Part shown: positions 8,104-17,362 of the stretch, in pieces
How the letters are laid out: each line of letters begins with the position of its first letter
Position numbering within the stretch: position 1 is the first letter of the stretch
DNA from: Sphingomonadales bacterium
GTDB lineage: Bacteria > Pseudomonadota > Alphaproteobacteria > Sphingomonadales > Sphingomonadaceae
DNA: 64,000 bases
NCBI GenBank assembly: GCA_016714795.1
Contig: JADKCA010000002.1
Span: 62,001 to 126,000 of the forward strand
Direction: 5' to 3'
The notes under the pieces: model-generated
The model's database searches: none
What the model saw: the letters and a program-made list of their open reading frames with translations, nothing else
Told to the model about the DNA's origin: nothing
Made by a program: the position numbers and the translations under genes

Positions 8104-10082
8104 AGCGCGATTCCATCGCCGGGATCGAGCGAGGCTTGCCGTGCGGCGCCTTGCATCCGGGTCCGCAGCTTTTCGGCGCGCACGGCATCGTCATCGGCCG
8201 CAGCACCGTCCCCGAAGTCGAATTCCTTGGTCGCAGCCCGCTTGGGCGGGGCGATATCGACGTGCAGCGGCAGTTCGGGTTCGCGCCGCACCCCGGCATT
8301 GGCTGGATCGGCGTTGGCGGGCGGACCAGGGTTTGGCTTGGGGCCGGTCGGAGCCGCGGGTCCATGCCAATCGTCATCGGGCGGCCGATCGGGCCGCAGC
8401 GTGTCCGGATCGGGTGCGGGAAGCAGGCGCATCCGGAATTGCGGGTCGGTGTAGTAGCGCGCCTTTTCGGCAAGGATTGGTGCCATCCCAGACATCAGCA
8501 CGATTTCTTGGGTGTCGGGCAGTTGAAGGATTTCGCCCTGGGTGAGCAACGGACGCGAGGTTTCGGAACGAGAGATCATCAAATGACCGAGCCATGGCGA
8601 CAGGCGGTGGCCGGCATAATTCTTCATCGCGCGCTGTTCGGTGGTGGTGCCGAGCGATTCCGAGACGCGCTTGGCGGTGTGATCGTCGTTGGTCGCAAAG
8701 GTCACGCGGACGTGGCAATTGTCGAGGATCGAATTGTGCTGACCATAGGCTTTCTCGATCTGATTGAGCGACTGCGCGATCAGGAACGCCTTGAGGCCAT
8801 AGCCCGCCATGAAGGCGAGCGCGCTCTCGAAGAAGTCGAGCCGCCCGAGCGCCGGAAACTCGTCGAGCAGGATCAGCACCCGGTGCCGGTCGCCCTTCGG
8901 GGTCAGTTCCTCGGTCAACCGCCGTCCGATCTGGTTGAGGATAAGGCGGATCAGCGGCTTGGTCCGGCTGATGTCCGAAGGCGGAATGACAAGGTAGAGC
9001 GTTGCCGGGATGGCCCCATCGACAAGATCGGAAATTCGCCAATCGGATCGCCCCGTCACCTCCGCGACGACGGGATCGCGGTAGAGGCCGAGATAGGACA
9101 TCGCGGTGGACAGCACCCCCGATCGCTCGTTCTCCGACTTGTTGAGCAATTCGCGCGCGGCGCTGGCGACGACGGGATGCGGCCCCGCTTCGCCCAAGTG
9201 CGGCGTCTTCATCATCGCATCGAGCGTCGCCTCGATTTTCTGCTTCGGATTGGAAAGGAACGCCGCGACCCCGGCGAGAGTCTTGTCGGGTTCGGCATAG
9301 AGCACATGGAGGATCGCGCCGACCAGCAGGCCGTGGCTGGTTTTCTCCCAATGATTGCGTTTCTCCAGACTGCCTTCCGGATCGACCAGCACATCGGCGA
9401 CATTCTGGACGTCGCGCACCTCCCAGATGCCGCGCCGCACTTCGAGCAGGGGATTGTAGGCCGACGAAGCCGGGTTGGTCGGATCGAACAGCAAGACCCG
9501 GTTGAAGCCCGAGCGGAATCCCGCCGTCAGCTCCCAGTTCTCGCCCTTGATGTCATGGACGATGGCAGTGCCGGGCCAGGTCAGCAGTGTTGGGATCACA
9601 AGCCCGACGCCCTTGCCCGATCGCGTCGGCGCAAAGCATAGCACATGCTCCGGCCCGTCGTGACGGAGATAGTTGTGCTCGAACCGGCCAAGCACGACAC
9701 CATTGTCGGCGAGCAGGCCCGCCCGTTTTATCTCGCGCCGCTTCGCCCAGCGCGCCGAACCATAAGTGGTGGCGTTGCTGCGCTCGCGGCCCCGCCAGAC
9801 GGACATGGCGATGGCGACAACGATGGCGGCGAACCCGCCCGATACCGCGATCAGTCCAGCGGTGTCGAAGATCTTGGGCGCATAGGCGTCGAAACTGAAC
9901 CACCACCAGAACAGGTCCCAGGGCCGATAGACCGGTTGCCCGAGCAGACCGAACCAGGGTTGGCCCAGTTCGGGCTGGTAGGCGAGCGCCGCCGCCGTCC
10001 ACTGGGTGGCACCCCAGACCCCGGCGAGGACGATGATGGCCACCGCGATGACTTGGCCCCAAAATATCTTGCTTGCCGACAT
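8100..10082 (-). CDS. traG: TraG, type IV coupling protein (VirD4-like)
   Basis: 660 residues. Two to three N-terminal membrane segments (about residues 8-30 and 75-92), then the coupling ATPase: Walker A FAPTRSGKGVGLVIPT (about residue 150), Walker B VLILLDEFPALG (about residue 405) and the TraG motif FLIAQSLNQIEKAYG. It brings the relaxosome to the T4SS channel. The C-terminal 100 residues are Pro-rich and acidic, as usual. The frame is intact. It is first of a block continuing into the CopG gene. Confidence 0.96.
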   Translation of the reverse strand: MSASKIFWGQVIAVAIIVLAGVWGATQWTAAALAYQPELGQPWFGLLGQPVYRPWDLFWWWFSFDAYAPKIFDTAGLIAVSGGFAAIVVAIAMSVWRGRERSNATTYGSARWAKRREIKRAGLLADNGVVLGRFEHNYLRHDGPEHVLCFAPTRSGKGVGLVIPTLLTWPGTAIVHDIKGENWELTAGFRSGFNRVLLFDPTNPASSAYNPLLEVRRGIWEVRDVQNVADVLVDPEGSLEKRNHWEKTSHGLLVGAILHVLYAEPDKTLAGVAAFLSNPKQKIEATLDAMMKTPHLGEAGPHPVVASAARELLNKSENERSGVLSTAMSYLGLYRDPVVAEVTGRSDWRISDLVDGAIPATLYLVIPPSDISRTKPLIRLILNQIGRRLTEELTPKGDRHRVLILLDEFPALGRLDFFESALAFMAGYGLKAFLIAQSLNQIEKAYGQHNSILDNCHVRVTFATNDDHTAKRVSESLGTTTEQRAMKNYAGHRLSPWLGHLMISRSETSRPLLTQGEILQLPDTQEIVLMSGMAPILAEKARYYTDPQFRMRLLPAPDPDTLRPDRPPDDDWHGPAAPTGPKPNPGPPANADPANAGVRREPELPLHVDIAPPKRAATKEFDFGDGAAADDDAVRAEKLRTRMQGAARQASLDPGDGIAL

Positions 10083-10228
10083 GCGCGCGACTCCATGATG
10101 GTGGAATCATGTCAATGAGTAGCGTGGATGCGCCGATTCAAGGCTCTTTCAACCCTGATCGCAGGCTGGCGCAGCAAGACAGGCGCTGGCGTAGGTTCTA
10201 CCCATCTGGTCATCTCCATTGACTTGGG
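10083..10228. other. Divergent gap between traG and the toxin gene
   Basis: Promoter region for traG (minus) and the toxin-antitoxin genes (plus). A short palindromic stretch (atgatggtggaatcat) near 10,095 could serve traG. No gene is seen. Confidence 0.4.
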
Positions 10229-10252
10229 GTAACACATATGTTACTAGGAGGG
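10229..10252 (+). promoter_or_regulatory. Operator palindrome and ribosome site of the toxin-antitoxin operon
   Basis: GTAACA-CATA-TGTTAC forms a perfect 6-base inverted repeat (10,229-10,244), directly followed by AGGAGG (10,246-10,251) eight bases before the toxin ATG. Type II antitoxins commonly autorepress through such palindromes, so this is the likely binding site of the HigA-like protein (inference). Confidence 0.6.
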
Positions 10253-10259
10253 CCATTGG

Positions 10260-10589
10260 ATGATCGTTCAGGAATATATCCGCGCCGATGGCGGCAATCC
10301 GTTCCGCGACTGGTTCGATTCCCTCGATCCCCAGGCTGCGGCAAAAGTGACCACTGGGCTGTTGCGGCTCGAACTCGGCAATGTCTCGAACGTCAAATGG
10401 ATCGGCGGCGGACTTGGCGAATACCGGATCGACTGGGGGCCGGGCTACCGGCTCTACCTGATGCAGGACGGCGAGGAACTGATCATCCTGTTCGCGGGCG
10501 GCACCAAGCGGCGTCAGCAGGCGGACATAAAGGGGGCAAGGCAGCTCCAGGACGAATACAGGGCGCGCAAGGCAGCGACGAAAAGGTGA
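10260..10589 (+). CDS. Type II toxin, RelE/HigB (Gp49-like) family
   Basis: 109 residues. The pattern NPFRDWFDSLDPQAAAKV, GLGEYRIDWGPGYRLYL and LIILFAGGTKRRQQADIKGA is that of the addiction-module killer branch of RelE/HigB-like mRNA interferases, with the basic C-terminal block (TKRRQQAD) that binds the ribosome and mRNA. AGGAGG at 8 bases supports the start. The antitoxin gene follows 4 bases later. In an ICE such a pair usually stabilises the element. Confidence 0.88.
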   Translation: MIVQEYIRADGGNPFRDWFDSLDPQAAAKVTTGLLRLELGNVSNVKWIGGGLGEYRIDWGPGYRLYLMQDGEELIILFAGGTKRRQQADIKGARQLQDEYRARKAATKR

Positions 10590-10593
10590 CGAG

Positions 10594-10923
10594 ATGACGA
10601 TGACACGCGATTTCAAGGAAACGGTCAAGGAACGCGCGGGCCGCGATCCCGCCTTCGCCAAGGCGCTGCTCGATGAAGCGGCGACGCTGTTCCTTAACGG
10701 CGAACCGCATACGGCGCGGCTGATCCTGCGCGATTTGGTGAACGCGTCGCTCGGCTTCGAGACGCTGGCCGCGGAAACGCGCCGTCCGAGCAAGAGCCTT
10801 CACCGAATGCTTTCGGAGAAGGGTAACCCAAGCATGGACAACCTTGCCGCGATCTTCGGTGCCGTGCGGAAGCAATTGGGGGTGAGCATCAAGGCTGAGG
10901 CCGTGAGCGCAACGGTAGGTTGA
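10594..10923 (+). CDS. Type II antitoxin, HigA-like
   Basis: 109 residues. A helix-turn-helix near residues 58-85 (LAAETRRPSKSLHRMLSEKG) followed by NPSMDNLAAIFGAVRKQLGV is typical of the HTH antitoxins paired with Gp49-like toxins. It neutralises the upstream toxin and probably represses the operon. An alternative start two codons later (ATGACACGC) cannot be excluded. Confidence 0.87.
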   Translation: MTMTRDFKETVKERAGRDPAFAKALLDEAATLFLNGEPHTARLILRDLVNASLGFETLAAETRRPSKSLHRMLSEKGNPSMDNLAAIFGAVRKQLGVSIKAEAVSATVG

Positions 10924-10977
10924 CAACAGAAAGATCGTGGCAAACGAAAGGCGCTTCGTTGGTTCGAGGGGGGAGCA

Positions 10978-12363
10978 ATGCAGAAAAATAGGGGCGTCAG
11001 ATCGGCAGTAAAGACATGGGTTGTCGACAAGATGCAGTTACTCTCGGAAGAGAGATGGAAGAATGTTGAAGCTCTCGCATCTCTTCTCAAATCTCCTGTG
11101 GTAATATTATTGGGATTGATCGGATTTCCGGGGTGGAATGGTGCTTTCGGTTTGTTCATGCCGGTCACATGGGTAGCGGTTATTGTATACATCCTCGCCG
11201 CAGCTGCTTGGATATTCCTATGGATCCGTTTCGGACAGAGCCTCAAGCGTGACTGCATTCTCGTAATTAGCGTTGTCGTGTTTGCCTGTGGGCACTTCCA
11301 CTGGATGATGCGATCGGCATCCGCCACCTACTTGATGGCTGCACCGCTTCAGCTCGGAAAGGATATGGTCTTTGCCAAAAATTACGAATTCTTCGGGCGC
11401 GAGGTCCGACTTATTCCCCTCGATAAGAATTGGAAATGGTCCCTCGTATCCCGAATCTACGCCCCATCTTTACAGACGCAATTTTTGAAAACCACTGCGT
11501 CCGAATCAGGTAATTCAATCGACAACAGTGTTGAGGTGGCTTTAGCCGATGGCACCGACCCTACGATGGATTCCAAATGGCGACGGCTAAATTTGCCGCG
11601 TTGGACCATCACTCGAAGTGCCGAAGTTGATGAGACCATTGACCCAATCAGATTCGTCCCCTCACCGAATGCCAAGGATGACAATCTCAGTCTGATCACA
11701 CCCGCTCGGGCAGGCTTGCCAGGGCTGTTCTCTACGCCGGTCGGCGACTTCGAATTGTCCGAATCTTGGCGGCGGGCAATTTTCCAGATGGAGCTCTTCA
11801 ACGCACTAAAAGAGACTCCCACGGATCTCATCCTCAAAACCCTGGAACTCGAAGCTGCCCGACAAGCCAATGATAACATTCTGCTTCAATCCACTGCAAT
11901 AAGGCTGTTGCTAGTGCGGCGGCTGGCGAACGGACGCTTCTTTACGCCTCACCTCAAATCCGAGATGGTTCGAGCTATTAGGATGGCTGAGCATCGTAAA
12001 TGGTCTGAATCAAACCCATGGTTTCCAACATTGATAAGCGCGATGAGAGAAGTAAATGCCGACATTATCAGTGACGGGAAGGCTTCGGGCAATTTGATTG
12101 AGATCGCCGCGCGGCCTAACGCGGATGAGAACAATTGGTCGGCTGACAATTGGTTGAAAAAGGCGTCACCAGCGTGGTTGGATCGTTCCACTCCTCGCGA
12201 CCGTACTGACGAGGAGGAGGAGCAATTTAGGACCAACTTTGCGGGGGCGATGCGTCTGGGACGGAGGCGCTCCTTGAATTTATCGAAGGCGAACTTGAGT
12301 CTCGTGAACAACTTGAAATCGGGGACCGGCGTGCTGCACGTAGTTTCCTTGCCCTACCAATGA
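10978..12363 (+). CDS. Hypothetical membrane protein, N-terminal part of an apparently broken gene
   Basis: 461 residues as read. Three hydrophobic stretches near the start (about residues 38-58, 62-82, 88-106) precede a long soluble region of unknown family. GGGGGAG lies just before the ATG. After about residue 415 (TDEEEEQFRTNFAGAM) the sequence turns basic and low in quality, while another frame from about 12,210 reads smoothly (EALLEFIEGELESREQLEIG...) into the next downstream reading frame. A frameshift near the GAGGAGGAGGAG run at 12,210-12,222 is likely. G+C is clearly lower than in neighbouring genes, pointing to separate acquisition. Confidence 0.6.
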   Translation: MQKNRGVRSAVKTWVVDKMQLLSEERWKNVEALASLLKSPVVILLGLIGFPGWNGAFGLFMPVTWVAVIVYILAAAAWIFLWIRFGQSLKRDCILVISVVVFACGHFHWMMRSASATYLMAAPLQLGKDMVFAKNYEFFGREVRLIPLDKNWKWSLVSRIYAPSLQTQFLKTTASESGNSIDNSVEVALADGTDPTMDSKWRRLNLPRWTITRSAEVDETIDPIRFVPSPNAKDDNLSLITPARAGLPGLFSTPVGDFELSESWRRAIFQMELFNALKETPTDLILKTLELEAARQANDNILLQSTAIRLLLVRRLANGRFFTPHLKSEMVRAIRMAEHRKWSESNPWFPTLISAMREVNADIISDGKASGNLIEIAARPNADENNWSADNWLKKASPAWLDRSTPRDRTDEEEEQFRTNFAGAMRLGRRRSLNLSKANLSLVNNLKSGTGVLHVVSLPYQ

Positions 12364-12812
12364 GCCGGTTCGTGCCAGAGGCACGTGAGTGGGTGGAGCG
12401 GAAGCCAGAAAAAAAGCACTATCGGGCCCAAGTGTTGATCGAAGTTTCGTCATATCGGTTGGCGGTGAATTTATTGTACATGCAACATTATTTGACCAAT
12501 GGTGGATCATATCCCTCCGCCCTGCGTTCGAAATGGATAGAGGATAGAGAAAAATTGAGTCAGGCTTATGTATTACTTCCTCCAGAATTGAGGGTATTGT
12601 ACAGCAAGCAATCTCAAGGCCAATTATTTTTCAGAACGATGGAAGACATGTTTAATATTATTGACTGCAAGGTCCAATGGCCGGGCGATCATCAATGCGA
12701 AGCCCGCACTCGCCAGTGGATGCTACAACAATTCGAGCGCTTTAGCGGGGGTGGGAAGCCAGCTTGGTTTCTCGCAGCCAAGTTAGAATGCAAGATATTG
12801 AATTCGCGATAG
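12360..12812 (+). CDS. Hypothetical protein, probable middle part of the broken gene
   Basis: 150 residues as an independent ATG start (ATGA overlap with the frame before it), but its frame is open and protein-like upstream to about 12,210. It is therefore more likely the continuation of the membrane-protein gene than a separate protein. No recognised domain (residues SSYRLAVNLLYMQHYL are hydrophobic). Its last codons (LECKILNSR) look out of frame. Confidence 0.45.
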   Translation: MSRFVPEAREWVERKPEKKHYRAQVLIEVSSYRLAVNLLYMQHYLTNGGSYPSALRSKWIEDREKLSQAYVLLPPELRVLYSKQSQGQLFFRTMEDMFNIIDCKVQWPGDHQCEARTRQWMLQQFERFSGGGKPAWFLAAKLECKILNSR

Positions 12813-13120
12813 AGGACGCTCTTGAATGGACTGACCGCGATATTCGAGCAGATGCACCGCCGAATTCGCTTCAGATCATCGACAGAATCTTTGCAATCTA
12901 CATCGTCCGCACAATTTGGGATGAAAGATCGGACATTCCGGTGCTGGCATATCGGTCCGTGTGCGATGGTGCCCTAAATCTATCACAATCACTTTTGCGT
13001 GACGATGACGGGATGCAAGAAGTAGCAACCCATCAAGCATTGCTAGAGCTTGAGCCAATTTGCCCGAAATTGGATTATGCTCAGCATAAACGTGTCGTCA
13101 ATCTCATGACGACGCTTTGA
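12764..13120 (+). CDS. Hypothetical protein, probable C-terminal part of the broken gene
   Basis: 118 residues, overlapping the preceding frame by 49 bases. From MQDIEFAIEDALEWTDRDIR the sequence is well-formed helical protein, and it continues naturally from KPAWFLAAKLE of the previous frame. This suggests a second frameshift near 12,785. No family recognised. The three pieces together would encode about 700 residues. Confidence 0.45.
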   Translation: MVSRSQVRMQDIEFAIEDALEWTDRDIRADAPPNSLQIIDRIFAIYIVRTIWDERSDIPVLAYRSVCDGALNLSQSLLRDDDGMQEVATHQALLELEPICPKLDYAQHKRVVNLMTTL

Positions 13121-13216
13121 CTGGTCGGGTTCCTTGCAACGAAAAGTCGACATGTTTATGTTGACGCATTGTCTACGCTACTTGTTGATGAATCGCATTT
13201 GTCGCGTTGATGCACG

Positions 13217-14963
13217 TCATATCGCCAAGCCTCGACTCCGGCCCAGACTCCAATCGATCCCGCCGCCTGGTTTCACCGCGCCCATGACATGCTCGCCCAG
13301 ATGCTTGTCGAGCGTGGGCCGCCAGGGGACGAGCGCGAAACCCATGCCATCGTCGATCATGGCGAACCGGCCCGAGGCAAGCGTGACGCGCTCGCGGTAG
13401 ATGCCGGATACGGAATCGCCCTCCTTGGTCGGGTGGCGCGGCAATCCGGTGCGGGCCATGATGCTTTCCGCCGCCCCGGCGAGCTCACGTTCGCGCAAGG
13501 TGTCGAGCAGGTTGCGGGCGACGATGATTCGGCTGCCTTGCCGCCGTGCCAGTCCTTCGCGCTCAAGAAACGGCGCGCGCTCGGTCAGTGCGCGCTCGAT
13601 CTCGGCTCCGAACCCGCTGCTGGAATGGGCTGCCTCGGACGCCAGCAATTGCCGGTCGAGCCAGGTTGCACCGTTGCGCCGACCTGCCTTTCGAGCGGCA
13701 GGTCTGACCGGCAGACCAGCGAGAGCCGCATCTTGCCATCGTTCCCCTCCCAGCTGCGCAGCTCGACGATCGCACCGCGCGGCGCATCGCCGGTCCATTC
13801 GAGATCGCCGAACTTGAGGTGATGCACCCGGCCATCGGTGCCATCGACCACGCATAGGCCGCGCCGGTCAGTTCGTCGTGCAATCCGCGCTCGACCAGCC
13901 TGCCGATGACCGGATCGGTTGGCGACTCGGTGTGCATGGCGAAGCGGCCGGGATCGGCTTCTCCGCCGCCTGCCGTCATCGCCCTGTGCATGGTCTTGAT
14001 GATGTCGCCGCGCAAACCGAGTTCGCGCAGCGCCGGCTGGAGGCCCGGCCCGAGCTCCCAGCATCCCGGCGCGATCCGGTCGGCCAACCCCAGGCGTTCC
14101 AGCTTCATCGCACGGCCCGCAAGGTGCTTGTCGAAGCTGGAGCCAGGGTGATTTAGCTTAGGTCGCAGATCGATCAGCCCGGCATTGCTGTCGGCGATGG
14201 ATTGCAACCGGTGATCGAGACCCGTCCAGCGTTCGGCTTCGACTTCGCGTTTGAGCGAGAGATCGATGTCACGCTCGCTGCGGAGGCCGAGTTCCGCAGT
14301 GACGAGTTCGGCGGCACGGGCGCGCATCCCGGTGCGGATATAGTACTTGTCGATGACCAGATTCTCGCCGTCATCGCCTTTGCCGCGGACAAGCAAATGA
14401 ACGTGCGGGTTGTCGGTGTTCCAGTGATCGACGGCGACCCATTCGAGCCGGGTGCCAAGATCGTGTTCCATCGCCCTGACCAGGTCGCGGGTGAAGGCGC
14501 GGACATCGGACAGCTCGCTGCAATCCTCCGGCGAGACAATGAAGCGGAAATGGTGCCGGTCGTCGGCGCAGCGTCCCGCGAAGCCGTTGCCATCGGCTTC
14601 ATCGTTGTGGGCATCGAACAGCTCGGCGTCGCGACCGTCGCGGGTGACTCCATCGCGCTGCAAATAGGCAAGATGCCGCGATAGCGGCGCTGCCGAGAAT
14701 TTGAGCGAACGATGCTGGATGATCCGTGCCTTGACGGTCACGCGCCGGTTAGAAGCCGAACCGCCCAGCCGCAACGCGGCGCTGCGACCCCGACCGCTTC
14801 GGCTTGTTCCCCGTGAAGTCCTGCCGCCGAGTGCTGGCCCAACACTGCCACCGCGTTTCTGGACCATCTTGATCTGGGCGACGAGGGTGTGCGCCTGCTT
14901 CGTCGAAATGCGCCCCCGGTCGCGAACCTTGCCAGGCCTGACGCGGAGTTCGTCGTTGCTCAC
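13217..14963 (-). pseudogene. Relaxase (TraI/VirD2-like, DUF3363) with two frameshifts
   Basis: The N-terminal 375 or so codons are intact from a GTG start at 14,963 (MSNDELRVRPGKVRDRGRIS). They include the relaxase histidine motif VDHWNTDNPHVHLLVRG and the nicking-domain region. Near 13,855 the frame is lost: GAAYA should be followed by VVDGTDGRVHHLKFGDLEW, which is read one frame over, as if one C were missing. Near 13,670 it shifts again to NGATWLDRQLLASEAAHSS and ends normally at LGRSRGLAI. The relaxase nicks oriT and is led by TraG to the T4SS. As sequenced, the C-terminal DUF3363 region is garbled. Sequencing error is the alternative. Confidence 0.85.
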
Positions 14964-15210
14964 GAGGTCCGGCGATCAAACCAGACTGCCATACGCAAGA
15001 GGCGCAGAAAGCCACAGTTTCCCGAGAGCCGTGCCAGCAAGCAGAGCAGGTAGCTGGCAGGATAACCCATTGAAATACAATCCCAACTAACCACCCAGCC
15101 ATACCGGCCTTTATCTTGCCATCCACTTCTGCCCTTCGATCCCTGCTGCCGTTTCCAGCACCAACTTACGGCCAGACACGCCAGTCCGCGCCATCGCGCG
15201 CCGCAGCGCA
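14964..15210. other. Gap between relaxase and lytic transglycosylase genes
   Basis: 247 bases. A short hydrophobic minus-strand frame starts at 15,126 (MDGKIKAGMAGWLVGIVFQW) but runs out of frame into the relaxase gene and is not supported. This is a plausible place for oriT because nic sites are often next to the relaxase gene, but I cannot point to a nic motif. Confidence 0.35.
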
Positions 15211-15915
15211 TCATGGACGATTTCGCGCGGAAACCGGCGCGAACAGGTTGCTTTGGGCGCCGTGTTGCGCCGGATTGGGGCTGCCAGATGATGGTTCGGC
15301 CATAGCGACGGTCTCGCTCGCCGGACGTTCGGAGCGCGTTATGAAGAGCGTAGCCTGGGTCCACGGGATGACCGTAGGTCTCACGCTTGCTTGCAGCGCC
15401 GGTTCCGCCGATGTTGCAATCACAGTGCCGCCGGATTGCAGTCGCGGTGCGATCCGCGCGACATAGTTGACGGTCTCGGCGGGGAGCGGGCGACTGCGCC
15501 GCGCATAATCTTCATAGCGTCCGGGACCGGCATTGTAGGCGGCGAGAAACCCGTCCGCGCCATATCGATCATACATTTCGCGCAAGTAAGAGGTGCCCGC
15601 GATGATGTTGTCGCGCGGGTCGAAAGGGTCGCTGCCAAGCCCGAACCGGGCGCGCTGGCGCGCCCAGGTTCCGGGCATGAGCTGCATCAAACCCATCGCG
15701 CCAGCGGACGATACCGCACCGATCCTGCCACCGCTCTCGACCCGCATGACGGCGTAGATCCAGTTTTCGGGCATACCGAACCGCTGCGAGGCTTCTGCCA
15801 CATGTGCGGCAATATCGACGCGGGCGGATTGCGCGGGCGGTGGTTCTTGCTGTGCGAGCGCAGGCTCGCCCGCCAGCAAGATCACGATGCAGACAATGGC
15901 CAATCGCAGGCGCAT
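15211..15915 (-). CDS. Lytic transglycosylase (SLT domain), conjugation-associated
   Basis: 234 residues. A signal peptide (MRLRLAIVCIVILLAGEPALA) precedes the SLT domain: catalytic Glu in YAVMRVESGG, then SSAGAMGLMQLMPGTWARQR and the FLAAYNAGPGRYEDYAR motif. The enzyme cuts peptidoglycan to let the T4SS span the wall (VirB1-like role). The last 60 residues are low-complexity. It follows the DUF736 gene after 3 bases. Confidence 0.92.
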   Translation of the reverse strand: MRLRLAIVCIVILLAGEPALAQQEPPPAQSARVDIAAHVAEASQRFGMPENWIYAVMRVESGGRIGAVSSAGAMGLMQLMPGTWARQRARFGLGSDPFDPRDNIIAGTSYLREMYDRYGADGFLAAYNAGPGRYEDYARRSRPLPAETVNYVARIAPRLQSGGTVIATSAEPALQASVRPTVIPWTQATLFITRSERPASETVAMAEPSSGSPNPAQHGAQSNLFAPVSARNRP

Positions 15916-15918
15916 CTC

Positions 15919-16251
15919 TCAGCTTTCCTTGTCGCGCTTGGTGGGCCGGTTCCACAGCAGCACATGGCTGCGGGCGTCAGCCTGGAACAAGTTCGCGCGC
16001 AGCGGATAAGCAAAGGCCGGATCGTCGATCTGCACCGCGACATAGGCTCCGGCCTTCTCGCCGACGCGCTTCCATCCTGCACCAACCTCGATCTGATCGG
16101 CTTCGTCGCCCATCATTACGCGATAGTCGGGCGCGTTCTCGGTGTCGGACGATTGGGCGGGAACAAGCGTCAGCGCAATGTCGAGCGTGACGGTGCGCAA
16201 GCGCCCGGCAAAGCCGTCTTCGGTTGCGGCAAACTGGCCGATCTGGGTCAT
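15919..16251 (-). CDS. DUF736 family protein
   Basis: 110 residues. MTQIGQFAATEDGFAGRLRT, then VGAGWKRVGEKAGAYVAVQI and DDPAFAYPLRANLFQ are DUF736 signatures. The family is nearly confined to alphaproteobacterial plasmids and ICEs, and its function is unknown. It overlaps the traF stop by 4 bases, so it belongs to the traF operon. A second copy lies at 19,468-19,791. Confidence 0.9.
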   Translation of the reverse strand: MTQIGQFAATEDGFAGRLRTVTLDIALTLVPAQSSDTENAPDYRVMMGDEADQIEVGAGWKRVGEKAGAYVAVQIDDPAFAYPLRANLFQADARSHVLLWNRPTKRDKES

Positions 16252-16829
16252 GAGAGGTCTCCTTTGCTGGGGTGGGAAAGTTCATCGACATGGGGCTGCG
16301 CGAACCAGACATGCCGTCCGTCACCCGCTTCGTCGGTCCACACGGGCATGGCGCGACCGATCACGGTGTCGATTTTGAGCGTGCCGAAATAGCGGCCGTC
16401 GAAGCTGTCGGGCGCGGCCGGATTCATCGTGAAGATCTCGCCCGAACGCAGCTTGTGGCATCCGAACCAGGCCGGGAGCGGGCGTCCGGCGCGGTCGCGC
16501 GTGCGGGCGATGCCGACCAGCGCGCCGTCGATGGTGACGCCATGTGCGAAGCGGCAGACGCGCTGGCCGGAAACCGCAGCAATGAGTTTCAGCAGCGGCA
16601 CCCGCTCGGGCAGATAGCCGCGTTCGTGCATCAGACGGCGCAGTTCGGCGGGGGGTTCGATGGCGACGCGTTCGCCGACGTGGAGGCTGGCCTTGCCCCG
16701 GATGGCGTAAAGCCCGGTCGGAATGCTTGGGCTCGCGTTCCACACCAGGTGGTGCGTGACCGGCACGAACAGCGTGGCAAGCGCGGCGAAGGCGACGCTA
16801 CCTGCGAACAGTGCCGTTCGTATCTTCAT
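16248..16829 (-). CDS. traF: TraF-like S26 signal peptidase
   Basis: 193 residues. An N-terminal membrane anchor (about residues 5-24) is followed by NASPSIPTGLYAIRG with the S26 nucleophile Ser and PLLKLIAAVSGQRVCR with the general-base Lys. Next come the closing motifs FTMNPAAPDSFDGRYFG. TraF of IncP-type systems matures and cyclises the TrbC pilin. The ATG overlaps the expected TGA of DUF2840 (ATGA). As sequenced, the DUF2840 frame reads into this gene without a stop because of an upstream shift. Confidence 0.9.
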   Translation of the reverse strand: MKIRTALFAGSVAFAALATLFVPVTHHLVWNASPSIPTGLYAIRGKASLHVGERVAIEPPAELRRLMHERGYLPERVPLLKLIAAVSGQRVCRFAHGVTIDGALVGIARTRDRAGRPLPAWFGCHKLRSGEIFTMNPAAPDSFDGRYFGTLKIDTVIGRAMPVWTDEAGDGRHVWFAQPHVDELSHPSKGDLS

Positions 16830-17357
16830 GGCAGCACCCGCTGCCGCGCGAGCCACGCTTGGTGCCGCTCGGGCGTAGGCGCGGGGCTTCGCTGCAATGG
16901 CGAGCCGGTTGTGAACATGCCGCCAATGATCGGGCGCGGCATCGCAGGGGTCGATTCCGGATGCCTCGATGGCGTCGATCAGGCGGAACACCTGTGCGAC
17001 TTTGGGCCAGCCCGAAACGGCGAGGAGTATGTCACCGCCGGGATCGACCTGTGCCAGCGTGGTGTAAGCTTCGCTGCGCGCCACGGCGCGCACGATTTCG
17101 AGCGACGAACGGATCGTGCCGTGGTCGTTCGCGGCCCAGCGGACCAATGCGAACACCTGTCCCGGTGCGTAGCTCTCGGTGCGGATGTGCCGGCCAACAA
17201 TCCGCGAAGCCACCGGCTTGCCGAATTTGAACCAGTCTTCGTGGGCACCCTCATGCCAGTGAATTTCGACATGGGTGAGCATCGTTGTGCCGGACGAAGG
17301 CGCGGCAAGCGGCTCAATCGGTGCTGGTGCGGCAGTTGCGGGAGCGATGCTGGCCAT
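16826..17357 (-). pseudogene. DUF2840 family protein with C-terminal frameshift (reads into traF)
   Basis: From MASIAPATAAPAP (or the internal MLTHVEIHWHEG at 17,282), the family core is intact: FALVRWAANDHGTIRSSLEI and HWRHVHNRLAIAAKP. After KPRAY the expected tail TPERHQAWLARQRVLP and TGA lie in another frame. The annotated frame instead runs through an Ala-rich stretch straight into TraF, creating an in-frame fusion of about 370 residues. DUF2840 is a conserved partner of traF in alphaproteobacterial ICEs, function unknown. The shift is near 16,880. Confidence 0.75.
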
Positions 17358-17362
17358 CGGAC

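Noticed and set aside
8136..9641. 501-codon open frame opposite traG
   Set aside because: Antisense of the intact TraG frame; no domain, no ribosome site.
14749..15126. 125-codon minus-strand frame starting MDGKIKAGMAGWLVG
   Set aside because: Only the first 20 residues look membrane-like; the remainder is the relaxase gene in the wrong frame.
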